64,000 bases of DNA. It comes from Platerodrilus igneus (lineage: Eukaryota > Arthropoda > Insecta > Coleoptera > Lycidae). A program made the translations under genes and the position numbers. The stretch is taken from NCBI GenBank assembly GCA_036346225.1, contig JARFIW010001670.1:310001-374000 (forward strand), given 5' to 3'. This document shows positions 44,756 to 55,689 of the stretch, piece by piece (position 1 is the stretch's first letter; each line of letters begins with the position of its first letter). The notes below the pieces were generated by a model. It was given only the letters and a program-made list of their open reading frames with translations. It made no database searches and had not been told where the DNA came from.

Positions 44756-45074
44756 TCAAATTTTATTTTGCCTTTGAAATTTGTTTGCTCAAATTTGCTA
44801 TTGTTCTCGAAATTTGTTTTGGCACAAATTTAGTTGTGACATTGACTTTCTTTTAGTCAGTTAATTACTTTAGCCAAATTTATTTTTAACTTTAATTTTA
44901 TTTTGGCCTAATAAAGATTTTATTCGATATTGTTTTGGCAAAAATCTATTTTTACCAAATTCACTTTTTGACTTTGACCTTTCGTTGCCCAAATTTGTTT
45001 TGACAATTTTCTTAAAGTTTGAATTATTTAGATTTATCAATTTAATTTCATTAAAATATTAGACTATTACAAAT

Positions 45075-45245
45075 ATGTCTGAAAAATTTCAGATTGTTTG
45101 TTTACTTAAAGAGGAACTGGAATATGAACTTAGGATTAGAGGTGTAATAAATGAGAGACCAGTTGTAGAGAAAAGGAAAATTTTAGGTAGACTTTTGGCT
45201 AAGGAAGTGAAAAATCCTGGTTGTTTAATTCGCTTGAGTCAATAA
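45075..45245 (+). pseudogene. Gag fragment of the nested LTR element
   Basis: MSEKFQIVCLLKEELEYELR starts 56 codons resembling the N-terminus of insect gypsy Gag (L-x-x-E-L-x-x-R-G motif). It stops at 45243-45245. Readable but shifted sequence follows to about 45300. There is no nucleocapsid zinc knuckle. Confidence 0.5.
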
Positions 45246-45595
45246 AAAATATTTTGTCCGAATTATATGATAATGCTACGAATTCTATTTTTAAGGGTAC
45301 ATCGGTTTGGGCTGTCGTCATATCATTTGAGAATTGCTCTTGTGCATATACACGTTTTTGTTATGACAGCAGATTTTTGATTTAGATCGGCATTGCAACG
45401 CAATTTAGTCCAGGCGGAACTTTTGGTTGTTAGTCTAGGTGAGACTCGTAGAGGGTTTGTCATTCTAGCAAATTTAGGCGTTGTGAAGCATTGTAGTTGT
45501 TTCGACAGTTCGGTTGGTAGTAGGGTGAGAGTGTACCTGAACACTGATATTTTTTTTCTGTTAGCTATTGTCGTGATTAGTTTTTTATTGATGAT

Positions 45596-45924
45596 TCTAA
45601 AGCCGGTAGATGGCACCTCAAAGATTTAAAACCATATTCTGCTTTAAATTTGGATGATGACGTTCCAGAAAAGTAGATTTTGGCATGGAATTCTGTTTGT
45701 CAAAGAAAACTTTTGTAGTAGGAAGAGTATCGAGTGCTGGTGATAAATTCTCCGCTAAGTTAGCTCCAAAATTTGTTTTGTGCAAAGTTCGTCAAAAACA
45801 TTCCAATCTAGTACATGAATTAGAGAATGAAGATGAATCAAAAGCAGGGAAATGGCATATTAAAGATTTGAAGCCCTTTGCGGCATTTGACACATCAGAT
45901 GAGGAAGATGATCCTGAAGATTAG
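45596..45924 (+). pseudogene. Two copies of the integrase C-terminal tail
   Basis: The reading KAGRWHLKDLKPYSALNLDD (45597-45676) ends in a stop. About 50 bp later the open piece 45685-45924 reads KFSAKLAPKFVLCKVRQKHS, then ELENEDESKAGKWHIKDLKP and FAAFDTSDEEDDPED. G-(K/R)-W-H-x-K-D-L-K-P is the conserved end of Ty3/gypsy polyproteins. It appears twice, so the deletion left a tandem duplication or joined two elements. The catalytic integrase core is absent. Confidence 0.7.
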
Positions 45925-47135
45925 TTTCTGTTCTGTCATTTCTTTGATTATGAGTACATCAGTTGTTTACTTGTTTCGTTTTGTACTGGTTTTTGATTCG
46001 GTATGGTTATAACTTATAATAAATGAAGATTGTACTTTTACAACTTATTTTGTTTGGGAATTTTGTATGGTTATGTAAACTTGTCTTCGAAATTTAGTAG
46101 TAGTTTTGAAGTGTACGTTGATGTACGTACCAGTTTAGTTTGGCGCGCGCTAGCAGAAGATATTATTTCAAAGTAGGAATAAGTTGACTATACAAATTGT
46201 TTAGTCCTGATTTCTACATATTTAGGTAGAGAGAATATTAGCGTATTCTTTCCCTTGTTTTTAAACTTTCTTTAAACATTTTTTTGTTTGGTAATGTCGT
46301 AGGTTTGGTTAGTAAACCTCACCGTTTGGTCAGTCACTAATAGGTGATGATATTTGAGAATTAGAGATAGTATAATCAGTAGGATGAAGAAGATTTCAGC
46401 CCCGACTGGTTCGGCTTTGTGTTTAGAGTTTTGTTTTGTGAAATATTTGTGTAGAAGTTTGAGTTTAGTAGAAGCAAAACTTCTAGCACTTTGAGTTATA
46501 GTGGTAATGAGCACTCATCTCCATTTTTGTGAATAACCTGTTGGTTAGTTTATTTTGGTTTTTGTTATCGCTTTGAGTTGATATCATTTTGTATTAAGAC
46601 GCTGTTTTGATATAGTAGTGTCTTTTTTGGTTAGTAAAGTTACTAAAACTCCAAGAAGTAGAGTTAGTACTTTTAGAATTTTGGATATTTTATGTTGTGT
46701 TTAGTTATAGTTAGCATGTGCTTGCTTCAGATAGGTTATTCTGAACAGTAGGTGTAAGAAAATTCTTGTTCTGATAAAAGAATTCCCTTAAACTTAGATT
46801 ATTTTTGTCCCATGGAGTGTTTGACTTTTCGATTTGACTTCTATCGATTTTGACCAATACCGATTATGACTTCACGATTTTGTTTCCCAATGGACGTTTG
46901 GTACACGTAGTTACCGGCACACTCAAATTTATATATATAAGTCCCTCTCGTTTTCATAATTCTCTTAGTTATTTTGAATTATGATTGATTAAGTGTTTCT
47001 AATTCGTAAACTGTGATGTTTTGCAAATAATTGTGTTGTTAGTTGGGAGTTTGATAAAAGCTCTTATAAAACAATCTTTTGTTTTTATCTAAAAATTTTT
47101 TCGTTATAAAAGATTTTTTTCTTTTGGGAAAGGGG
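45925..47135 (+). other. 3' internal noncoding part of the nested LTR element, with polypurine tract
   Basis: No gene is supported here. At 47126-47135 the purine run GGGAAAGGGG stands immediately before the right LTR and is the expected plus-strand primer. Confidence 0.6.
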
Positions 47136-48070
47136 TGTAGCATGTTTAATTTGATCAGTATTCATTCGCATTGAATTACAAGTATAATGCGCCAAGCGTG
47201 CCTTATTCTTTATTAATGTTCCATATAGTACATAATGGAACGCTCCGTTTTAATAATCTTCTTGTAGTAAAATATCTGTGTGACATAAAGTTATTTCGTC
47301 GAGCATCTCTACCAATCTTGTTGCTTTTGTACCTCCCCACCTCTAACCGCGAGTCTTTGAATCGTTGCTATCTTTCGTTTCTAGTTTGGTTCGTTAGTCG
47401 CAGCCTAGTTATCAATTCATCAAGATGTTTTCCAGACTAGAGGCTTGCGACCTTCGATTAACTTATTTGTGTGAGTGGTTCAAATCATGGTAGACTTGAA
47501 TAGATTTCAATAACTTCTACTAACGGTTTGTAATATATACATTTTACGAACTTAATTTAATTTTGTTTCATTTATTTAGCGCGCCTAGGAAAAACTATAG
47601 AAAAGTAAAAGTGAGAATTTTGTTTTTGTAAGTTGTATGGTTCTGTACAAGGATTGAAAATTGCAGACATGTGGTCGAGATTGCTGTTACCCCAGAAAAT
47701 AGTTTATGGTGTTGCTTGAAGCTGATGAAATTTCTGATGGGATTTGTCTATGAAAATCAGATGAAGTTTGGTTCGTTATTAAATTTAAGAAATTTTGCAT
47801 GTGTTTAGAATGTCGTTAGTTTTTGATAAACAGACGGTCATATAAAAAACACGAAATTTGCTATCATGTTTATAACCATATGACCTGTTTCACTTTCGAT
47901 TATTGTTAAACTGGTTTTACAAATTGTAGAAAGAAATTTTTGTTAGGTTAGGTTTATATATTTGTAGGCTTTGTTCACATTCGAACTTCAGATAAATTTC
48001 GAAGTATGTTTTCGACGTTATACTTTTTTTTGTGATGGTGTAACATTTTTAAAATATTTGCCGTGAAAGC
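47136..48070 (+). repeat. Right LTR, first part
   Basis: It matches the left LTR from TGTAGCATG through GCCGTGAAAGC with only scattered differences (for example TGCCTTATTC against TGTCTTATTC). It continues at 49506 after an insertion. Confidence 0.88.
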
Positions 48071-49505
48071 AGACGCTTTGTGTAGCTTTCCTAAAATTCA
48101 AATTAAACATTCTTCAATCTTGAAGTTAGCTTTTATTCACATATAAGTTATAAAAACTTAGTATAAAAATTTTAATTCGTTTAGTGACAATTGCAAAGTG
48201 TTTGCATTTGTGTTCATACAAAATTTCGAGGTTATTAAAATTTATATACTTAATACAAAAAGTACTTGAGAAGTAATAGCAGTGAACTTTTGTTTACTTT
48301 TAATTTGTTATGCACATGGAAGTTTATTTCCTTCATTGCAAAATTTAAATACACGCTGCGTAATAATTATGAAACTGCAATCTACCTGATAAGATCTGCC
48401 CAGGATAGAAATGATAATTCAATGCATTGTGTTTACAAATTTTTTTTGATTAAATATTTAAAAAATCTAAGTTCTCATGTGCAGAACTTCTAACCAAACT
48501 TACAGATATGTTGTTATCAAAAATATAAATATTACATATACATTAATGAAAACAAGATGTCGAATAACTCGAAAACCTTTCGACTTAGAGCATCGGTGCT
48601 TTGAGAAAATATGTTCAGGAGGTATGGAGCTATGAGAGCTATGAGAAAATATGCTCAAGAGGTCGATATTAACCTAAAACTTTATTTATTTTTTGCTGGA
48701 GCGAAGTTTATCATAGTCAAAATTTCGACTTTAAAGTCGAATAACTCGAAAACTAAATGAGATATCGAAAAATGGATAGCATATTCTTAATCAGCGTAAA
48801 AAACTGAACAAGATCCATATATCAAATGTTTGTAAAACGAAAAAAACGTGCAACGGACGACGGCGGCGACGACGGCGACGTAGCGATCCTATTAACCTAA
48901 CTTACTTCGTAAGTTTGGTTGAAAAACAAGCTTATGTTTAGAGAGCAGTCTTTTGCTTTAAAATGACAAAATTTTGATTTTGTTATAAACATTATTGTTG
49001 AGAATTTTTACATGTTAACAAGTTATGAATTTTTAAAAGAAAGTTTTTTACTTCAGTAAACAATTAGTTAAACTTTAAGACTTTTATTTTGGTCAAATGC
49101 GATCAAATCTGATAACATAAAGGTAGAATTTTTGGGTAATAATTTTGTGCCAATATCATATTGGATATACATTTTTTAATTTTGATACTTTTATAGGACA
49201 CAAATGGTGTTCTACATTTTTTTTATTTAATCTTTGTAATTTCTTACAGGAGCTGCGTCTTATTTTTATAAAACAGGTTTTTGTTAACGAAGGCGATCGT
49301 TTTATCTTTGGGTTTCCACGTCCGCCCTTAGAATTGTGCTTTGCTCTTATCGTGATTATCTCAGGACTTGGTGGCGCCTATTTAACTGTGTTTAGTTTTT
49401 GTTTGAAAACAAAATTCGACTTACCCCCCACTTCTTATTGCTCTACCCAGAAATAGACCCCTAGCTATGTCGGAAGATGGCCCTTTCTTCGATTCTCTGT
49501 GAAGG
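48071..49505. mobile_element. Unidentified 1.4-kb insertion in the right LTR
   Basis: It splits the LTR with a possible 4-bp duplication AAGC (48067-48070, 49506-49509). It contains a GC-rich CGACGGCGGCGACGACGGCG run at about 48860 followed by the hairpin ACTTACTTCGTAAGT (48901), and repeated GAGCTATGAGA / GAAAATATG(T/C)TCA units at 48610-48665. The 103-codon plus frame at 49145-49456 has no motif I know. It may be a second LTR-type or DNA element. Its ends are not clear. Confidence 0.5.
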
Positions 49506-49587
49506 AAGCGGAAAATTTTTGTGCACTGGCGCCCATTTATAAAAATAAGTTTCACTGGCGCCCAAACAACAACAAAAATTCGTTTCA
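49506..49587 (+). repeat. Right LTR, last part
   Basis: AAGCGGAAAATTTTTGTGCA to ATTCGTTTCA repeats the end of the left LTR, with both TGGCGCCCA motifs, and abuts the ATGT target duplication. Confidence 0.88.
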
Positions 49588-50330
49588 ATGTGTGACAACC
49601 TGTTTATGAGTTTTATGACTTTACCAGCTTTTTCCTTAGGTAAGGAAATCTGCATATTAATAAAGTTGTAAATGAACCCTAAATATTTTACTAAATAAGA
49701 GGAAATTAGGTTGCTCTTTTTGTACTTTATTATAAAGCCTAGTTTCTGTAGAGCCTGTGTTGGGTACCTTATATTTTCTATACACCTTTGGTATGATTCT
49801 CCAACTAGGAAGGAATCATCAAGGTATAGGACCGAAGTGAGCCCCCTATTTCGGAGATAAGACATTAGAGGTTTCATTAATTTTGTAAATACATAGGGTG
49901 CACAAGCTATGCCGAAAGGTAGGTAGTTGTATTGGTACAGATTTCCGTTAAACGTGAAACCTAAATATTTCCTGTGTGGTCCATATATGGGAACCATAAG
50001 GTAGGCATCTTTGAGATCTAAAGTTGCCATAAACATATTTGGTTGAATAATTTTAGAAACTGTTTTATGATCTTTTAATTTAAAATGATACAACCATATG
50101 TAAACTTTAAGTGACTTAAGGTTTAAAATCAATCGATGACAGCCATCTGGTTTTTGCATAGCAAAAACCTGAAATGCATACTGGGCTTTACATGGTATGA
50201 CAATACTCACAACTCCTACTATAAATAACTCTTCAATAAAGTTATGTATAATTTGGTATTCAGATTCGGATCACTTAGGTTGTTTGAGAACCCAATACTG
50301 TGTGGGTTTTTAAAAAGAGGATTCTCAATC
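49588..50330 (-). pseudogene. DIRS reverse transcriptase (5' part of split polyprotein)
   Basis: The minus-strand piece from 50210 contains MQKPDGCHRLILNLKSLKVY, ATLDLKDAYLMVPIYGPHRK (motif A), YNYLPFGIACAPYVFTKLMK (motif B region), TSVLYLDDSFLVG (motif C, LDDS) and KYLGFIYN. It is cut by the LTR element after INRLSHI. The last ~30 residues of the open frame are LTR-derived. The upstream 50330-50211 is readable but shifted. Confidence 0.87.
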
Positions 50331-51100
50331 ACAAAACGTAGGACAAAATCACCTTGCCCGATGTTAATTCTTGCCACGCATGTAAAAAATATAGTTGTCT
50401 GCTAGCGTATTTACTACTACTAACCTTATCTTCAGTTAGGGTTGATGTCTCCGTCTTGGTAAGGGATTTGACTCTTCGTTGTTCTGGCCCTCTCCAATTG
50501 TTGGATTGATGTGCAATGTCCGTGTTGGGGCACTGATAATGCGGCCTTTGTTGATAAGGAGCTGTCTCTATGTTCGATCCCACTCGGACTCCTTTGATTG
50601 GACCAGAGAGACTTCTGAAGTTTAACGAGGTAGTTAAGGGCTTCTTCAGAATTTTAGGTTTAACTAGCTTTAATTCGGAACTTGATCTTTGCAAGTTCTT
50701 CGCTGCCTTTAAGCGATCTTCAAGAGCTTCCCAAACAAAAGCGAGTCACTAGGGGCAGCACTTAGAGCGTTCCTTATTTCACTTTATAAGGATTAGTTCT
50801 TTACGTGTAGTAGTCTCAGATCGAAAGTAATCACAAAGAATCCGTCCAGTATCACTTAGAAGTTGTATTAATTGGAGATCTTTCCCTTGTTCCTTTGACA
50901 ATTGGACAGTAAACGCCTGGCTAGATCAGATATATACTCGGAAATTTGTTCTTGTTTGTGACTCAGTCGTTCATATCAGAACCTTAGCTGCAAGGGCACC
51001 CTTGACCTCCGGATTTAGCTGAGGCATCTTCAAATGCGAAAGATTCTCAGGATTTACATACTTTTGTAGAAATTTCAGTTTTACTTCAGTGCTGAGACCT
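50331..51100 (-). pseudogene. DIRS Gag-like region
   Basis: Minus-strand readings give ENLSHLKMPQLNPEVKGALA (51060), then QLSKEQGKDLQLIQLLSDTG and RILCDYFRSE, resembling DIRS Gag. Next is the open piece 50694-50329 (MQRSSSELKLVKPKILKKPL; RQLYFLHAWQELTSGKVILS). The W-Q-x-L-T string is typical of the Gag-to-RT linker. Frames change several times. Confidence 0.7.
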
Positions 51101-51239
51101 TGAACTGATATATCATGCCAGCGAGACGCAATTGCCCTATGTAAGGTGGTCCCTGTTTCGACTCCTGCGGTGGTTCAAAACCTAAAACGTGTAAGATGCT
51201 TTCTTGTAATTCATCAGCTGGCCCTTCTAAAACATTTCT

Positions 51240-51620
51240 TTTCTGCCAAATGTATCAGAGGTCAATAAGTGATTCTAGTCTTCTTTCACTAGGGCTTTGG
51301 TGATTGATTGCAAAACTATCTAAAGGATTTTCTTTCTTACCAATAGGTGTCAACCAGGTGATCATAAAGGATATTAGTTGTCTTTCTTGTATGACGATGG
51401 TGATCTATTGCATAACCATCTAAAGGATTTCTTTTGTTGTTGAGAGGTATCAGGAGGTAATATGGAATAATAGTTCTCTTTCTTGTAGGACAATGGTGGC
51501 TTATTTGAAAACCATATAAAAAATGTTTTCATTGCCAAAATGAACCAAAAGCTTATAAGAGATTTTAATTTTTTGTAGTGCTATTGTGATTGACATGCAG
51601 AACCATCTAAAGCTTTAAAT
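51240..51620. repeat. Degenerate tandem repeat, about four ~96-bp units
   Basis: Units near 51278, 51381, 51475 and 51570 each hold (T)CTTTCTTGTA(T/G)GAC, then ATTGCA(A/T)AACCATCTAAAGG. It lies at the 5' side of the DIRS Gag remnant and may be its leader or a coding repeat. Confidence 0.65.
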
Positions 51621-51835
51621 ATTGCTAAACACTATTTGTTTTTCATGCATGAAAAAACTTTATGTGCCCATTGCTCAAATGCATCTATACAAAATAATAG
51701 TTCTTTTCAATTTTATAAACGATTATTGTCTTTAATAAATACTCATTAAAAGTGCACTATGAACTTAATGTGAATGATTTTAGAAATAATATGTAATGTT
51801 ATGCTAATTTAAAAAATAAGTAAAAATAATATTAC

Positions 51836-52084
51836 ATAGTAGTTGATATTAGAATCGTAGATTTTCGCATTAGCCTTTAAAATATACTCCAAATCAGTGT
51901 ATGTAGTATTAGGACCTTGCAATGTAACCAGTGGTGTTTGCAAATTTTTCTTCAAATTGGCGCTAGCCAATGTACTTGTTACATTAACGCTATTGTCACA
52001 TTCAAAACTAAATTGCTTTTTCTCTAAAATAATTCCATTGTATGATATTGTGACATTCAGAATATATTTAATATTTGGCAGTAG
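51836..52084 (-). CDS. Exon E2 of REJ-like ectodomain gene
   Basis: A 249-bp exon (83 codons), phase 0 at both ends, runs from acceptor TTCTATTTTAG to a GTAATA donor. It has no stops. It encodes LLPNIKYILNVTISYNGIIL, then QFSFECDNSVNVTSTLASAN, PLVTLQGPNTTYTDLEYILK and ANAKIYDSNINYY. N-V-T, N-T-T and N-V-T are potential N-glycosylation sites, fitting an extracellular domain. It follows E1 in phase. The intron after it (to E3) is about 11 kb and holds the DIRS element. Confidence 0.7.
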
Positions 52085-52138
52085 CTAAAATAGAATAACC
52101 ATTACTAAACTTTACAGTTGAATTTAAAAATATCATAC

Positions 52139-52325
52139 CATCGAGTTGCTTATATTAATTTCTTCTCTACACATTTTTTGGTTACATTCTTGATTTAAGT
52201 AGGTTTCAAGATCCCGCACAGCTTTCCAAATTAGTAGAGTGCATCGTTGTTGTGAGCATTTGTTGTCGGTTACAAAATGTACTTCCCATTTGTATTCTAA
52301 ATTTTTAAAGTCTTTTCCAGTTAAT
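52139..52325 (-). CDS. Exon E1 of REJ-like ectodomain gene
   Basis: A 187-bp exon runs from acceptor GATATCGTAG to donor GTATGA. It starts with one base of a split codon, so more exons lie upstream (above 52325), and ends in phase 0 as E2 requires. It encodes LTGKDFKNLEYKWEVHFVTD, then CSQQRCTLLIWKAVRDLETY and LNQECNQKMCREEINISNSM. E-Y-K-W-E-V opens a repeat, and paired cysteines and N-I-S suggest a secreted or ectodomain segment. The REJ assignment rests on the W-core pattern only. Confidence 0.65.
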
Positions 52326-55300
52326 CTACGATATCAAATTAGTGTATAAGAACAAACATATAAATAGTTGTGTTACAAATTTGTCTTGTTATTTCTAAAA
52401 CAAATACTGATTCATAAATCTGAACTTAAATATAACATAAGATGTTATAAATCTTGGGAGTTTATGAGTATGGTTTTATCAATTACGTTGTGCAACATTC
52501 CTTTAGAAATGTAAGAAACAAAGTTGAAATTCATTTAATAAATCCTGCATTGGGGGTATTTTAAAACATTAATTTATTATTACTTATTTGTAGAAAATAT
52601 ATAGTTAAAGCCAACACCTAAACTAAAAGAGGTTTTTAACTTATATTCTAAATCAAATTATTTTAAACATAGTTCAATTAAATTTCAATTAATAGTTCCT
52701 ATGTTAGGGGAATGTTAATAATTCATTCGTTATTATCAAAACAGGATACAACTAGTAATTTTTCAAGGTCCTATTCAATAAGGAAAAGCTTTGTAATATG
52801 TTTATATAGTAAATCTGAGTGCCTCATAAAAGCTGTGGTCTTTGAAACGTTTTAAAAGGTTATTATTATCTTGTGTATATATCGCACCCCTTTTCGACTG
52901 CAACATAGGGAATTTGATTGTAAAATTCTTAATTTGTGGTTCTATTTCTATTATGGGACTTTCAAAAAGAAAACTACTGGTATAATATTCATGTTTTTTC
53001 TACAATGAGAACACTCAATCAATGGCGGCGGATCCGAAAGGGGCGTTGTGGGCGATTGCTACATGACAACACCATTTACATGTTTTCAAACTTTTTACGC
53101 GTGCAAGTTGGAACTATAAAATCTTGCTGTGCAGGTGGCTAACTTGGCTATTATCCCATGGGAGATCATAAAAAGGGCGGGGTTGAAATATTATTTGTGA
53201 AACGGAAAGTGAAGTTGGATGCCGCTGTACCTAGCAAGTATTGAAAAAGATATGATTTTGGAATAGATACAACTATCGAATAGGATCATTTATAATTTTT
53301 AATTTACGCTTTTTAGAAAATGGAACGTATTAAATTCAGAAGGTATCTATTATGTAACAAATAACTTTTAACCAACAAATTACTACTTTCTAGAAAAAGT
53401 ATACTCTAAATAAAAAAAATTCTAATAGTCAACATAAGATTCTTAATTGTGACAGTGGGGTATTGAGTCTTACACTGAAATGATTAAAATTTCATTGGCG
53501 TGTTACATGCCAAAAATCGGCTATGTTTCACATTTAGATTAAATATAAATTATAAGATAGTTCCCGCAAATATTTTTAAATGAACTTGTCAATTTCCGTC
53601 ATTCCGGAAAGTTGCGTTTGCGCAAAAGAATGCGCAGGCGCCGAGTGAATGGTGCAAGTGCGCGCGGTGTGATGAGACGTCATTAGACTACGAGACCTGA
53701 AGCCAATAACATCTACCGGTGTTGCGTGTCTGTCTTTTCTCTTTTCAGGTGGTAGGTTCCTTATCTCTACCTTCTATCGTTCCTTCGACCTGGTTATCCT
53801 TGCCCCCTCCCCCTACAAACATAAAGCATGGATGAATAAAATCTGGTTCAACAATGACGTGATGTGACCCAAAACGAGATGGCCCTGGGATTTGGCTGAA
53901 AAGTGCGATTTAAGTGAATACATTGCTTTTATTTATATTGAGCCAAAAAATTGAAAATTGTATCACTTTTAAACGTGTTTGGTATTTGATACAAATGTCG
54001 CGTAATTTGCCGCGTAATTGTATGTTATATTAATGATTGCGCAATAATGTGAAACGCGGCAAATCGTAAGAGGCGACTCCAACATAGCCATTGAGGAAAA
54101 GGAGGTTGCAAAAACAATTAATAGACCATTTTGGGATCCTGCAAAAATCACTCACCCCTTAGCCACTAGCTGTTGGCAGCCATCTTTAGGCTGGTTAGGT
54201 ACAGGTTGTAGCTGGATAACAAAAGGTGTCGGCCCCAAACTAATATGGTATACGGTGGATACACTCAAGGATGTCAAAGGTGTTGATCGGCTAGAGGTTA
54301 CACAGAGACGAGCAAGTGGCTTCCGGTCCTACAGCCTATTGTCTGGCTGTTTCGTTATCGTGGTTGACACTATAGGGTCTTTCTTGTTGTTAACCCTACT
54401 GGGAGTTTGTGCGGTAATATAAATCGATTAAATTTTTGGGCAGTAAATTTCACCATCAACAATTTTTCAACCTGCTTGCTTCGAAGATTTATAGTGCTCA
54501 CATGCCATGTGTATAAAACAAGTTAGAAATTTCTTGAACAAAAAGGTGTTTACACAGTCTTTTGGAAGATTAAATTGCTATTTAGGGCTTTACAAACTAG
54601 GTTTCATAACAGCTGAATTGTTTTCTGCAAGATGGTGGGTATAAAATGTTGAACTTGCCTTGTAACTGAACCAAATTAGGAAATAATAACATTAATAACT
54701 TGCATGTCGTTTTCCATATGGAAAAAAGAACTTATTAAGAATTAAGGATCGACCTAATTTGACAAACAAATATTCTTAGCTAATTTCTTCAATTTTTTCT
54801 CTTTTCTCTTGCCTGTATATTTCTAATTTGTTTCAACTAGCAATTTTTTTTACAAACAAAAAAATTGTTGCAAGTTGAATCTAACACTGGTGTATCAGAA
54901 GTATCAACTTCCTTTGATTTTTGACAATAAATTTACTGAAAATAGTGTCTTTTTTTAAGACACTGTTTGAATATTTTAACTACTCCGCCAATATAATAAA
55001 ATTCTAATATAGCTAACACAAATGGAAGTTATAGGATACGAAAAGCAAAAGTCTTAAATTAATAATGTTGAAATTGGAAATCTCTCACCAATATGTGTGA
55101 ATTCCTTGATGCTTCCTGTTTGTATTTCTCTTGGAAGCTCCAATATAAATAGCTTGATGTTTGCTCTATTCTATTGGTGCTGCTAGAGCTGCTGCCGATC
55201 TCCAAATAGATGAAAGAAACGTTGCACACATGTCACTAGTAGGCCAAAATTTGCAATAAATATTGCTGTTATGCGCATAAAATGTTTTTCAGTTCGAAAT

Positions 55301-55689
55301 AACACTAATTTAATTACTCGAACTGAATTTTTGGAAGTAGTAGAGGAATTTCACATAATGCGTGATAAATACTTGAATGTTGCACCTGAAACTCGGTTGT
55401 TTCAAGCTGAAATCTTTGAATTAACATCTGGCATTCGATGGATCACTTCTTGTGTTAAGCAATTAATGCTCCAAAGGACATTTTAGTTTTGCATATTGAA
55501 TTAATAAAAAAAGAGATTAATCATATTGACATTTGACATTTTTTAATAACAACTACTAGGTTACTCTGTTTTTGTGTAATTACAACTCACCTGTTGCCTT
55601 GGTTTTTCATAATCAAGCACATAGAAAAGAAAGTACGTGCGTTGCTTACTTTTATGATTTTTAAATAATTTTTAATATACCCCCCCTCG
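52326..55689. other. Mostly anonymous region; GC-rich patch at 53590-53720
   Basis: No gene is supported. The patch at 53590-53720 (TTGCGCAAAAGAATGCGCAG, CAAGTGCGCGCGG) is CpG-rich against the background and could be a promoter or a transposon end. The 54140-54430 stretch is also less AT-rich. A strong minus-strand donor-like GTGAGT at 55587 follows a short open stretch (FYVLDYEKPRQQ), which might be an exon upstream of E1, but I found no confirming acceptor. A plus open frame at 55271-55486 has no motif. Confidence 0.35.

Larger units (their letters stand above)
43708..49587 (+). mobile_element. Gypsy-like LTR retrotransposon, internally deleted, nested in DIRS
   Basis: The outer boundaries are set by a 4-bp target duplication ATGT (43704-43707, 49588-49591) and by LTRs starting TGTAGCATG and ending GTTTCA. 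Removing it restores the DIRS reverse transcriptase-RNase H reading frame region. The left LTR is 43708-44717. The right LTR is 47136-48070 plus 49506-49587, split by a 1.4-kb insert. The internal region is only 2.4 kb and lacks protease, reverse transcriptase and RNase H. The two LTRs are very similar with scattered differences, so it is younger than the DIRS copy. Confidence 0.88.

Noticed and set aside
48860..48890. CGACGG repeats considered as a CRISPR-like or CpG-island signal
   Set aside because: It is a single short GC-rich run with no spacer-repeat pattern, in eukaryotic DNA. It is reported only as part of an unknown insert.
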